Assembly (NCBI RefSeq): GCF_001665875.1
Contig: NZ_LZTA01000107.1
Span: 1 to 52,810 of the forward strand
From: Mycobacterium sp. 852002-40037_SCH5390672
GTDB taxonomy: Bacteria; Actinomycetota; Actinomycetes; Mycobacteriales; Mycobacteriaceae
Direction of reading: 5' to 3'
DNA length: 52,810 bases
Shown here: piece after piece, positions 32,907 through 41,068 of the stretch
How the letters are laid out: each line of letters begins with the position of its first letter
Position numbering within the stretch: the first letter of the stretch is position 1
The notes under the pieces: generated by a model
What the model saw: only the letters and a program-made list of their open reading frames with translations
Databases searched by the model: none
Told to the model about the DNA's origin: nothing
Made by a program: the position numbers and the translations under genes

Positions 32907-33542
32907 GTGACCAGCCACCCCGCCACTCCCGAGCCGGGCGCACGACGGCGTGGCGACAAGCAACGCCAGGCGATCGTGCAGGCGGTGCGCGAACTGCTCC
33001 AAGAAAAGCCATTTGCCGAGTTGTCGGTCAGTACCATCAGCCTGCGGGCCGGGGTGGCCCGATCCGGCTTCTACTTCTATTTCGATTCCAAGTACGCGGT
33101 GCTGGCACAGCTCATGGCCGAGGCCACCGAAGAACTCGAAGAACTGACGGAGTACTTCGCGCCACGACAGCCGGGGGAGTCGCCCGAGGAGTTTGCCAAG
33201 CGGATGGTCGGCAGTGCCGCGGCGGTCTACGCGCACAACGACCCATTGATGACCGCCTGCAACGAGGCCCGTCACACCGACGTCGAGATCCGCGATCTGC
33301 TCGACCAGCAGTTCGAGGTGGTGCTGAGTCAGATCGTCGGGATCGTCGAGGCGGAGATGAAGGCCGGGACCGCCAATCCGATCAGCGACGACCTGCCGAC
33401 GCTGATCCGCACCCTGGCCGGCACCACCGCGCTGATGTTGACCGGCGACCCGGTCCTGACCGGATCCGACAGCGATCGGGACCGCCGGGTGCGCGTGCTC
33501 GAGCGGCTGTGGCTGCACGCGCTGTGGGCGGGCCGCCCCTAG
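32907..33542 (+). CDS. TetR-family regulator (Rv3058c-like)
   Basis: 211 residues. N-terminal helix-turn-helix: RRRGDKQRQAIVQAVRELLQ, then LSVSTISLRAGVARSGFYFYFDSKYAVLAQLM (~38-70), with the usual FYFYF recognition end. The C-terminal ligand domain is helical with a WLHALWAG end. GTG 32907 is chosen, close to AGGGA; an earlier TTG or GTG in frame would add nine or six residues. Divergent from cyp136 with the operator between, so it probably represses cyp136 and itself. A downstream SDR is 30 bp away on the same strand. Confidence 0.88.
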   Translation: MTSHPATPEPGARRRGDKQRQAIVQAVRELLQEKPFAELSVSTISLRAGVARSGFYFYFDSKYAVLAQLMAEATEELEELTEYFAPRQPGESPEEFAKRMVGSAAAVYAHNDPLMTACNEARHTDVEIRDLLDQQFEVVLSQIVGIVEAEMKAGTANPISDDLPTLIRTLAGTTALMLTGDPVLTGSDSDRDRRVRVLERLWLHALWAGRP

Positions 33543-33572
33543 GGCGGTAGTACCGCCGGTATCGTCACCGCC

Positions 33573-34514
33573 ATGGCGCACAGGGGATCCGGGCGGTCTT
33601 TCGGGGGAAAACGGTGCCTTGTCACCGGAGCGGCCAGCGGCATCGGCCGCGCCACCGCACTACGGCTGGCCGCGCAGGGCGCCGAGCTTTTTCTGACCGA
33701 CCGCGACCGCGACGGTCTGGAACAGACCGTCGCCGACGCGCGCGCACTGGGTGCCCAGGTCCCCGAGCATCGGGCGCTCGACGTCGCCGACTATGACCAG
33801 GTCGCCGCGTTCGCCGCCGATATCCACGCCACACATCCGAGCATGGACCTCGTCCTCAACATCGCCGGCGTATCGGCCTGGGGCACCGTCGACCGGCTCA
33901 GCCACGAGCAGTGGAGCAAGATGATCGCCATCAACCTGATGGGACCGATCCACGTCATCGAGACGTTCGTCCCGCCGATGGTGGCGGCCAAGCGCGGCGG
34001 CCATCTGGTCAACGTGTCCTCGGCGGCCGGGCTGGTGGCCCTGCCGTGGCATGCCGCCTACAGCGCCAGCAAGTATGGATTGCGTGGCCTGTCGGAGGTG
34101 CTGCGCTTCGACCTGGCCCGGCACCGGATCGGGGTGTCGGTTGTGGTGCCGGGCGCGGTGAACACCCCACTGGTGAACACCGTGGAGATCGCGGGCGTGG
34201 ACCGTGAGGACCCCAGCGTCGCGCGGTGGGTGAGGCGGTTCGCCGGGCATGCAGTGTCGCCGGAAAAGGCCGCCGACAAAATCTTGGCCGGGGTGGCCAA
34301 GAACCGATACCTGATCTACACGTCGGTCGACATCCGCGCGTTGTATGCCTTCAAAAGGCTTGCGTGGTGGCCCTATAGCGTGGCGATGCGCCAGGTGAAC
34401 GTGATCTTCACCCGGGCGCTGCGGCCCGGCCCGCCCAGCCCGGCGCCGCTAGTCCGGCATGACCAGCTCAAGACGCACCCCGAGCAACCGGACCGGCCTG
34501 TCGAGATCGAATAG
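33573..34514 (+). CDS. Short-chain dehydrogenase/reductase (Rv3057c-like)
   Basis: 313 residues. TGAASGIGRATALRLAAQGAELFLTDRD at ~18-45 (Asp favours NAD), ALDVADYDQV, NIAGVSAWGTVDRLS (NIAG instead of NNAG), NVSSAAGLVALPWHAAYSASKYGLRG catalytic set. About 26 residues longer at the C-terminus than I recall for Rv3057c: the last 66 bp overlap the convergent dinB2 gene and that tail is low-complexity. Probably co-transcribed with the TetR upstream. Confidence 0.9.
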   Translation: MAHRGSGRSFGGKRCLVTGAASGIGRATALRLAAQGAELFLTDRDRDGLEQTVADARALGAQVPEHRALDVADYDQVAAFAADIHATHPSMDLVLNIAGVSAWGTVDRLSHEQWSKMIAINLMGPIHVIETFVPPMVAAKRGGHLVNVSSAAGLVALPWHAAYSASKYGLRGLSEVLRFDLARHRIGVSVVVPGAVNTPLVNTVEIAGVDREDPSVARWVRRFAGHAVSPEKAADKILAGVAKNRYLIYTSVDIRALYAFKRLAWWPYSVAMRQVNVIFTRALRPGPPSPAPLVRHDQLKTHPEQPDRPVEIE

Positions 34515-35492
34515 GTCGAGAACGCGAAGGGCCGCTGCCACGATGACGTCGCGATCGGTGCTGGGTGCGTCGAGCTTGCGAATCTTGGTGCGCGTGTAGA
34601 AGGTTGCGGTTCGGACAGTGACCGCCACCCGGGCGACGACCCGGCCGGCCGCCAGCACATCCGTCAGCGCCTGTTCGGCCAAATTTGTTATGGCGGAATA
34701 CATTTCGGAGCGATCGGTGAGATCGCGCGGAAAGGTGGTGACGCGGCTGCGCGAGCGCGGCACCCACGGCTCGGCGCTGACGTGGCTGTCGCCGCCGCCC
34801 TTGGCCAACAGCAGCAGCCACAGGCCGGTGCGCGCGCCGAACGTGGCCGTCAGCAGCTCCGCGTCGCAGTGGGCCAGTTGCCGCACCGTCGTAATCTCAA
34901 GATCCGCGAGCTTTTTCGCCGTCTTGGGGCCCACGCTCCATAGCGCGTCGACCGGACGGTCGGCCATCAGTGGCATCCAGTTCGCATCGGTGAGCACAAA
35001 AATGCCGTCCGGTTTCGCGAAGCCGGTGGCGACCTTGGCCCGCTGCTTGTTGTCGCTGATGCCGACCGAGCAGGACAGCCCGGTTTCCGAGGAGATGACG
35101 CTGCGGATCTGCTGCGCGACCTGGCTCGGGTCCTGCGCGCTCACCGCGACGTAGGCCTCGTCCCAGCCCCACACCTCGACCGGATGTCCCAGATCGCGCA
35201 GCACCCCCATCACCTGATCGGACGCCGCGTCGTAGGCGGCCGGGTCCGAGGGCAGGAACCTCGCCGCGGGACAGCGGCGGGCCGCGGCGCGCAGCGGCAT
35301 GCCCGCACGCACACCGAACTCCCGGGCCTCATACGAGGCGCAGGTGACGACCTTGCGCGGTTCGTTCGGATCGCCGCTACCGCCGACAATGACTGGCAGC
35401 CCGGCCAATTCGGGGCGGCGACGCAACTCGACCGATGCCAGAAACTGATCGAGGTCCACATGCAAGACCCAATCGGGCGCCGCCGCGGGCAC
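34449..35492 (-). CDS. dinB2: Y-family DNA polymerase DinB2 (Pol IV-like)
   Basis: 347-residue translesion polymerase (M. tuberculosis dinP/Rv3056). Catalytic acids: HVDLDQFLASVE (D13) and VWGWDEAYVAV (~D111, E112). The residue after the Phe in DQFL is Leu (L18), where most Y-family enzymes have an aromatic steric gate. Mycobacterial DinB2 is known to insert ribonucleotides because of this Leu. Other motifs: CASYEAREFGVRAGMPL, SCSVGISDNKQRAKVATGFAKPDG, LWSVGPKTAKKLADLEI. No beta-clamp motif at the C-terminus. Start GTG 35492 agrees with homologues; GTG 35501, overlapping the TetR stop as GTGA, is the alternative. Coupled to the TetR upstream. Confidence 0.93.
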   Translation of the reverse strand: MPAAAPDWVLHVDLDQFLASVELRRRPELAGLPVIVGGSGDPNEPRKVVTCASYEAREFGVRAGMPLRAAARRCPAARFLPSDPAAYDAASDQVMGVLRDLGHPVEVWGWDEAYVAVSAQDPSQVAQQIRSVISSETGLSCSVGISDNKQRAKVATGFAKPDGIFVLTDANWMPLMADRPVDALWSVGPKTAKKLADLEITTVRQLAHCDAELLTATFGARTGLWLLLLAKGGGDSHVSAEPWVPRSRSRVTTFPRDLTDRSEMYSAITNLAEQALTDVLAAGRVVARVAVTVRTATFYTRTKIRKLDAPSTDRDVIVAAALRVLDLFDLDRPVRLLGVRLELVMPD

Positions 35493-35497
35493 GGTGT

Positions 35498-36112
35498 TCA
35501 CCGCCCGCAGAGCTTGCGCGCCAGGCTTTCCCATGCGTCGCCCAACGTCGCCAGGGTGTGTCCGCCGTCGTGCAGGCGATGCTCCACATAGTCCGCGTCC
35601 AGCAGTGCCAGCAGCGCGTCGGTCTGGACACCGAGGTTGCCCGTCGTGCGCGCCGTGGCCAGTAATACCCGGACGTGCGTGCGCAGGACGGTGGCCGGCG
35701 GCCCGTAGCGGGTGTGCGGATCGCGGTTGGCCGCCGACAGCAGCGCGTGGTGGGTGTGGGCGAAACGGATGCGCTCGCGTCCAAAGGCCACGAGCCGCTC
35801 CAGCGGCGGGGCATCGGGTCCCAAGGGCGGCGGCCCGAACAGGAAGGCCTGTTGGATGGCCCGCTCGTCCTCGTCGAGCAAGACCAGCATCAGGCCGGCC
35901 CGGCTGCCGAACCGGCGGAACAGCGTGCCCTTGCCGACCCCGGCGGCCGCGGCGACATCGTCCATGGTGACGGCATCGGCACCCCGCTCGGCGACCAGCC
36001 TGCGAGCCGCATCCAGCAACAGCGCGCGGTTGCGGGCGGCGTCGCCACGTTCCGGCGCAGGCACTTGCGGGATGCACATGGGCAACTCATCCAGCCGCTC
36101 GACACCGCTCAC
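35498..36112 (-). CDS. TetR-family regulator (Rv3055-like)
   Basis: 204 residues. HTH region RGDAARNRALLLDAARRLVAERGADAVTMDDVAAAAGVGKGTLFRRFGSRAGLMLVLLDE (~22-80) with the GVGKGTLFRRFG recognition turn. The ligand domain is helical. GTG 36112 is used; ATG 36079 is an alternative. Stop overlaps the possible dinB2 GTG, so it is translationally coupled to dinB2. Divergent from an FMN reductase gene, its likely target. The short gap has no long palindrome that I could confirm. Confidence 0.87.
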   Translation of the reverse strand: MSGVERLDELPMCIPQVPAPERGDAARNRALLLDAARRLVAERGADAVTMDDVAAAAGVGKGTLFRRFGSRAGLMLVLLDEDERAIQQAFLFGPPPLGPDAPPLERLVAFGRERIRFAHTHHALLSAANRDPHTRYGPPATVLRTHVRVLLATARTTGNLGVQTDALLALLDADYVEHRLHDGGHTLATLGDAWESLARKLCGR

Positions 36113-36202
36113 TCCTGCACTTTAACGCTGCCGGAATAAATCGGACCATAGTCCGGTTAGCTCGTGCGAGGATGTACACAACGACCGAAGGGAATTCAGC
36201 GC

Positions 36203-36757
36203 GTGGCAATCAGAATCTTGGCGTTAGTGGGAAGCCTGCGGGCGGCGTCGATCAACCGCCAGATCGCCGAATTGGCGGCTGCGGTCGCCCCCGACGACGT
36301 GACCGTAACGATCTTCGAAGGGCTCGGTGAGCTGCCGTTCTATAACGAGGAGATCGACGACGCGATGAACACGGGCGCGCCGCCGCTGGCCCCGGTGGCC
36401 GCGCTTCGCGCCGCGGCGGCCGGCGCGGACGCCGCCCTGGTGGTCACTCCCGAGTACAACGGCAGCTACCCGGCGGTCGTCAAGAACGCGATCGACTGGC
36501 TGTCCCGCCCGTTCGGTGATGGTGCGCTGAAAGGCAAGCCGCTGGCGGTCATCGGCGGATCCTTCGGCCAGTATGGCGGGGTGTGGGCGCACGACGACAC
36601 CCGCAAGTCCTTCGGGATCGCGGGCGCGCGGGTCGTCGAGGCGATCAAACTGTCGGTGCCGTTCAAGACCCTGGAGGGCAAGGCGCCCGCCGAGCACGCC
36701 GAGCTGTCGGCGAACGTGCGTGATGTGGTGGGCAAGCTGGCCGCCGAAGTCGGCTGA
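36203..36757 (+). CDS. NADPH-dependent FMN reductase (Rv3054c-like)
   Basis: 184-residue flavodoxin-like reductase. ILALVGSLRAASINRQIAELAA (FMN phosphate loop ~4-20), VTPEYNGSYPAVVKNAIDWLSRP (~90-112) and AVIGGSFGQYGGVWAHDDTRKSF are the classic chromate/quinone reductase motifs. GTG 36203 with GAAGGGAA upstream gives exactly the size recalled for Rv3054c. Divergent from a TetR, consistent with a repressor-controlled redox or quinone stress response. A terminator hairpin follows at 36820. Confidence 0.9.
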   Translation: MAIRILALVGSLRAASINRQIAELAAAVAPDDVTVTIFEGLGELPFYNEEIDDAMNTGAPPLAPVAALRAAAAGADAALVVTPEYNGSYPAVVKNAIDWLSRPFGDGALKGKPLAVIGGSFGQYGGVWAHDDTRKSFGIAGARVVEAIKLSVPFKTLEGKAPAEHAELSANVRDVVGKLAAEVG

Positions 36758-36819
36758 TTGGCGGAAGTCCACAAGGCGCTCGCCGGGCGACCAGCGAGGT
36801 TGCCACAACCGAATAGCAG

Positions 36820-36846
36820 AAGCCGCCAGCTGACGTCTGGCGGCTT
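36820..36846 (+). terminator. Intrinsic terminator after the FMN reductase
   Basis: 10-bp stem AAGCCGCCAG (36820-36829) with CTGGCGGCTT (36837-36846), 7-nt loop, followed by TGCT; modest T content. Confidence 0.6.
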
Positions 36847-37263
36847 TGCTAGCTGCGGACGTGCCCGCCGCCGCGGGCGGAGATGTCGGTGGTCGCTGCT
36901 ATACCAATGCGTAGGGGCGCCCACACCTCGGCATGTGATCTGCGACACGCCGATAGGGTGTCCAGATTTTTTCGCGACAGCGCTCACGACCAGGGAATTT
37001 CAAAATTGTTATTCAGAACATCTTGTATCTCGACATCTTGTCAGCCACTAGGTGTAGTGTTTCGAGCACCGGCAGATCCCAGGACCGCCAAGCCAGCCAG
37101 GCTCGGTGAACCCCCCGAAATCGGCACCCACGGGTCGTTTGACCTTGACCGCCGCACGACGGGAATCAGGGGTCCTGACGGATCGCTGAACCTAGCAAAG
37201 ACGCAGTCCAAAAGTAGTTGCCAGTCCATTGGGTCCCCCTCTTCCGCAAAGGAGCGGCATTCT
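36847..37263 (+). promoter_or_regulatory. nrdHIE control region with paired NrdR boxes
   Basis: Gap with no gene. Box 2 is CCACTAGGTGTAGTGT (37045-37060), close to the NrdR consensus acaCwAtATaTwGtgt. Box 1, weaker, is TCAGAACATCTTGTAT (37013-37028), exactly 32 bp upstream, three helical turns as expected for tandem NrdR sites. The stretch 36985-37030 is AT-rich, as a promoter would be. About 200 bp separate box 2 from the nrdH ATG; I see no riboswitch in that leader. Confidence 0.6.
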
Positions 37264-37503
37264 ATGAGCATCACCGTGTACACCAAGCCGGCATGTGTGC
37301 AGTGCAGCGCCACCTACAAGGCGCTGGACAAGCAGGGCATCGCCTACGAGAAGGTCGACATCTCGCTGGACTCCGAGGCGCGTGACTACGTGATGGCCCT
37401 GGGATATCTGCAGGCTCCCGTGGTGGTGGCCGGGAATGACCACTGGTCGGGTTTTCGGCCCGACCGCATCAAGGCGCTCTCCGCCGCGGAACTGAGCGCG
37501 TAA
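37264..37503 (+). CDS. nrdH: Glutaredoxin-like protein NrdH
   Basis: 79-residue thioredoxin-fold electron donor for class Ib ribonucleotide reductase. Redox motif CVQC (11-14), TKPAC start, and the C-terminal WSGFRPDRIKAL that replaces the glutathione site, so it is reduced by thioredoxin reductase. AAAGGAG precedes the ATG. First gene of nrdH-nrdI-nrdE (28-bp gap, then overlap). Length equals M. tuberculosis NrdH (Rv3053c). Confidence 0.96.
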   Translation: MSITVYTKPACVQCSATYKALDKQGIAYEKVDISLDSEARDYVMALGYLQAPVVVAGNDHWSGFRPDRIKALSAAELSA

Positions 37504-37530
37504 GGCGAGACGTCAGGTAAGGAGGTTGCG

Positions 37531-37977
37531 GTGCAGTCGCGCAACCTGGTCTATTTCTCCTCGGTGTCGGAGAACACCCACCGCTTCGTGGAGAAGCTGG
37601 GGATCCCCGCCACGCGGATACCACTGCATGGCCGCATCGAGGTAGACCAGCCCTACGTCCTGGTCCTGCCCACCTACGGCGGCGGCCGGGCCACTCCCGA
37701 CCTCAACGCCGGCGGTTACGTCCCCAAGCAGGTCATCGCCTTTTTGAACAATGAGCACAACCGGTCGTTGATCCGCGGCGTCATCGCCGCGGGCAACAAC
37801 AACTTCGGTGCCGAATTCGCGTACGCGGGCAACGTGATCGCGCGCAAGTGCGGCGTTCCGTACCTCTACCGCTTCGAACTAATGGGAACCCAGGACGACG
37901 TGGATGCCGTCCGCGCGGGCTTAGCTAATTTTTGGAAGGAACAGACGTGTCACCAACCGTCGCTGCAGAGCCTGTAA
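37531..37977 (+). CDS. nrdI: Flavodoxin-like NrdI, activator of the NrdF cofactor
   Basis: 148 residues. FSSVSENTHRFVEKLG binds FMN phosphate (~9-24), LPTYGGG and GVIAAGNNNFGAEFAYAG flank the flavin. NrdI supplies the oxidant that converts the dimanganese site of NrdF to the tyrosyl-radical form. GTG 37531 with AAGGAGG. The 3' end overlaps nrdE by 31 bp, so translation is coupled. Confidence 0.96.
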   Translation: MQSRNLVYFSSVSENTHRFVEKLGIPATRIPLHGRIEVDQPYVLVLPTYGGGRATPDLNAGGYVPKQVIAFLNNEHNRSLIRGVIAAGNNNFGAEFAYAGNVIARKCGVPYLYRFELMGTQDDVDAVRAGLANFWKEQTCHQPSLQSL

Positions 37978-40112
37978 CCACCGGAGCCCACGCGTTGCCG
38001 GGGGAGACGGACTATCACGCGCTCAACGCGATGCTGAACCTGTACGACGCGGACGGAAAGATTCAGTTCGACAAGGACCGTGAGGCCGCACATCAGTACT
38101 TCCTGCAGCACGTCAACCAGAACACGGTGTTCTTCCACAATCAGGACGAGAAGCTCGACTACCTGCTCAAGGAGAACTATTACGAGCGCGAGGTTCTCGA
38201 CCAGTACAGCCGCAACTTCGTCAAGACGCTGCTGGACCGCGCCTACGCCAAGAAGTTCCGGTTCCCGACCTTCCTGGGCGCGTTCAAGTACTACACCTCC
38301 TACACGCTGAAGACGTTCGACGGGAAGCGTTACCTGGAGCGCTTCGAGGACCGCGTGGTCATGGTGGCGTTGACGCTGGCCTCCGGCGACACCGTCCTGG
38401 CCGAAAAGCTCGTCGACGAGATCATCGACGGCCGATTCCAGCCGGCCACACCGACGTTCCTGAACTCGGGCAAGAAGCAGCGCGGCGAACCGGTCAGCTG
38501 CTTTCTGCTGCGCATCGAAGACAACATGGAGTCGATCGGGCGATCGATCAACTCCGCGCTGCAGCTGTCCAAGCGTGGCGGGGGAGTTGCGTTGCTGCTG
38601 AGCAACATTCGTGAGCACGGCGCCCCGATCAAGAACATCGAGAACCAGTCCTCGGGTGTCATCCCCATCATGAAGCTGCTCGAGGACTCGTTCTCCTACG
38701 CCAACCAGCTCGGGGCGCGGCAGGGCGCGGGCGCGGTGTACCTGCACGCGCATCACCCGGACATCTACCGCTTCCTGGACACCAAGCGCGAGAACGCCGA
38801 CGAGAAGATCCGGATCAAGACGCTGAGCCTGGGCGTGGTGATTCCCGACATCACCTTCGAGCTGGCCAAGAAGAACGAGGACATGTACCTGTTCTCGCCG
38901 TATGACGTCGAGCGGGTCTACGGTCTGCCGTTCGCCGACATCTCGGTCACCGAGAAGTACTACGAGATGGTCGACGACGCCCGCATCCGCAAGACCAAGA
39001 TCAAGGCGCGCGAGTTCTTCCAGACGCTGGCCGAGCTGCAGTTCGAGTCCGGCTACCCGTACATCATGTACGAGGACACGGTGAACCGGGCCAACCCGAT
39101 CGACGGCAAGATCACCCACTCGAACCTGTGCTCGGAGATCCTGCAGGTGTCCACGCCGTCGGTGTTCAACGATGACTTGTCGTATGCCAAAGTGGGCAAG
39201 GACATTTCGTGCAACTTGGGGTCGCTGAACATCGCCAAGACGATGGACTCGCCCGACTTCGCGCAGACCATCGAGGTCGCGATCCGCGCGCTGACGGCGG
39301 TGAGCGATCAGACGCACATCACCTCGGTGCCCTCAATCGAGCAGGGCAACAACGAGTCCCACGCAATCGGGCTCGGCCAGATGAACCTGCACGGCTACCT
39401 GGCCCGCGAGCGCATCCACTACGGCTCCGAAGAAGGCATCGACTTCACCAACATCTACTTCTACACCGTGCTCTACCACGCGCTGCGCGCGTCGAATCGC
39501 ATTGCGATCGAACGGGGAAGCAGTTTCGGCGGTTTCGAGAAGTCGAAGTACGCCTCGGGTGAATTCTTCGACAAGTACACCGAGCAGGTGTGGGAGCCGG
39601 CCACCCCGCGGGTCCGGGAGATCTTCGCCGAGGCTGGCATTCGCATTCCGACGCAAGAGGATTGGCAGCGGCTCAAGGAGTCGGTGCAGCAGCACGGCAT
39701 CTACAACCAGAACCTGCAGGCCGTCCCGCCGACGGGGTCGATCAGCTACATCAACCACTCGACCAGCTCGATCCACCCGGTGGCGAGCAAGGTCGAGATC
39801 CGCAAGGAAGGCAAGATCGGCCGGGTCTATTACCCGGCGCCGTATCTGACCAACGACAACCTGGAGTACTACCAGGACGCCTACGAGATCGGTTACGAGA
39901 AGATCATCGACACCTACGCCGCGGCCACCCAGCACGTGGACCAGGGGCTGTCGCTGACGCTGTTCTTCAAGGACACCGCCACCACCCGCGACGTGAACAA
40001 GGCGCAGATCTACGCCTGGCGCAAGGGAATCAAGACGCTGTACTACATCCGGTTGCGTCAGATGGCTTTGGAGGGAACAGAGGTCGAGGGCTGCGTGTCC
40101 TGCATGCTCTAA
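37947..40112 (+). CDS. nrdE: Class Ib ribonucleotide reductase large subunit
   Basis: 721 residues. Reduces NDPs to dNDPs with NrdF2. N-terminal NrdE region, then FLNSGKKQRGEPVSCFLL with the first redox Cys, NLCSEILQVSTPS with the thiyl-radical Cys, SCNLGSLNI with its partner Cys, PPTGSISYINHSTSSIHP, and the C-terminal shuttle cysteines CVSCML. No ATP-cone, as in all class Ib enzymes. GTG 37947 (VSPTVAAEP) follows GGAAGGA; the reading frame five codons earlier is less likely. Last gene of nrdHIE. Confidence 0.96.
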   Translation: MSPTVAAEPVTTGAHALPGETDYHALNAMLNLYDADGKIQFDKDREAAHQYFLQHVNQNTVFFHNQDEKLDYLLKENYYEREVLDQYSRNFVKTLLDRAYAKKFRFPTFLGAFKYYTSYTLKTFDGKRYLERFEDRVVMVALTLASGDTVLAEKLVDEIIDGRFQPATPTFLNSGKKQRGEPVSCFLLRIEDNMESIGRSINSALQLSKRGGGVALLLSNIREHGAPIKNIENQSSGVIPIMKLLEDSFSYANQLGARQGAGAVYLHAHHPDIYRFLDTKRENADEKIRIKTLSLGVVIPDITFELAKKNEDMYLFSPYDVERVYGLPFADISVTEKYYEMVDDARIRKTKIKAREFFQTLAELQFESGYPYIMYEDTVNRANPIDGKITHSNLCSEILQVSTPSVFNDDLSYAKVGKDISCNLGSLNIAKTMDSPDFAQTIEVAIRALTAVSDQTHITSVPSIEQGNNESHAIGLGQMNLHGYLARERIHYGSEEGIDFTNIYFYTVLYHALRASNRIAIERGSSFGGFEKSKYASGEFFDKYTEQVWEPATPRVREIFAEAGIRIPTQEDWQRLKESVQQHGIYNQNLQAVPPTGSISYINHSTSSIHPVASKVEIRKEGKIGRVYYPAPYLTNDNLEYYQDAYEIGYEKIIDTYAAATQHVDQGLSLTLFFKDTATTRDVNKAQIYAWRKGIKTLYYIRLRQMALEGTEVEGCVSCML

Positions 40113-40164
40113 ACTTCGCGCTGATCGGGCAGTCTGCCCAGGTCAGAAGCCGCGACGAGGTAAA

Positions 40165-40914
40165 GTGCTTGACGTGGTGAGAATTCCCCGACCGCACCCC
40201 AGCGTCAAGGCGGGGGCCAAGGTCGACGCGCGCAGCGAACGCTGGCGTGAGCACCGCAAGAAAGTGCGCAGCGAAATCGTCGACGCGGCGTTCCGCGCCA
40301 TCGACCGCCTCGGACCCGAGCTGTCCGTGCGAGAAATCGCCGAGGAGGCCGGCACCGCCAAACCGAAGATCTACCGGCATTTCCACGACAAGTCCGACCT
40401 GTTCCAGGCGATCGGGGAGCGGCTGCGCGACATGCTGTGGACGGCGATCTTCCCGTCCATCGACCTGAAAACCGATTCGGCCCGCGAGGTGATCCGGCGC
40501 AGCGTCGAGGAGTACGTCATCCTGGTCGACAAGCACCCCAACGTGCTGCGGGTGTTCATCCAGGGGCGGTCGGCGGCCACCCCGCAGTCGACGGTCACCA
40601 TCCTCAACGAGGGCCGCGAAATCACCCTGGCCATGGCCGACCTGTTCGACAACGAGCTGCGCGAGATGGACTTGGATCACGCGGCGGTCGAACTGGCGGC
40701 GCACGCGGCCTTCGGCTCGGCGGCATCGGCCACCCAGTGGTGGCTGGGTCCCGAGCCGGAGAGCCCCCGGTTGATGTCGCGTGAGCAGTTCGTCGCGCAC
40801 CTGAGCACCATCATGATGGCGGTGATCGTCGGCACCGCCGAGACGCTGGGCCTCACGATGGATCCGGACCTGCCGATTCATGACGTGGTGACCGGTAGGC
40901 CGGCCGTAGGCTGA
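40165..40914 (+). CDS. TetR-family regulator (Rv3050c-like)
   Basis: 249 residues. HTH: RKKVRSEIVDAAFRAIDRLGPELSVREIAEEAGTAKPKIYRHFHDKSDLFQAI (~30-84) with KIYRHFHDK recognition helix. Long helical ligand domain, ~160 residues, rich in hydrophobics (RQFVAHLSTIMMAVIVGT). GTG 40165 with GAGG; GTG 40174 and 40177 are alternatives. A strong palindrome (40968-40989) lies between it and the monooxygenase it probably controls. Confidence 0.87.
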   Translation: MLDVVRIPRPHPSVKAGAKVDARSERWREHRKKVRSEIVDAAFRAIDRLGPELSVREIAEEAGTAKPKIYRHFHDKSDLFQAIGERLRDMLWTAIFPSIDLKTDSAREVIRRSVEEYVILVDKHPNVLRVFIQGRSAATPQSTVTILNEGREITLAMADLFDNELREMDLDHAAVELAAHAAFGSAASATQWWLGPEPESPRLMSREQFVAHLSTIMMAVIVGTAETLGLTMDPDLPIHDVVTGRPAVG

Positions 40915-40967
40915 GCGCAGCGCGGCGTTGACAACCGCCGCGGCCATCGATAACACTCGTCCAAACC

Positions 40968-40989
40968 GATACCCTGGGTACTGGGTATC
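40968..40989 (+). promoter_or_regulatory. Operator upstream of the Baeyer-Villiger monooxygenase
   Basis: Perfect 7-bp arms GATACCC (40968-40974) and GGGTATC (40983-40989) with an 8-bp centre, 80 bp upstream of the monooxygenase GTG. Typical TetR operator form; the TetR gene just before it is the best candidate. Confidence 0.6.
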
Positions 40990-41068
40990 TGCGTCAGCCG
41001 GGGGCCGCCGCCGAAGACGCCGGCTCACGCCGACCCGAGACAGGCCTGGATAGAAGGACCGATCGACC

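Noticed and set aside
36758..36846. Small gene after the FMN reductase
   Set aside because: The frame crosses the terminator hairpin and has no conserved features or ribosome site.
37018..37041. Direct repeat ACATCTTGT upstream of nrdH
   Set aside because: Two copies 15 bp apart, but the first is part of the weaker NrdR box and no separate function can be argued.
37061..37263. Riboswitch in the nrdH leader
   Set aside because: The leader is long, but no B12-box or other known aptamer core could be recognised.
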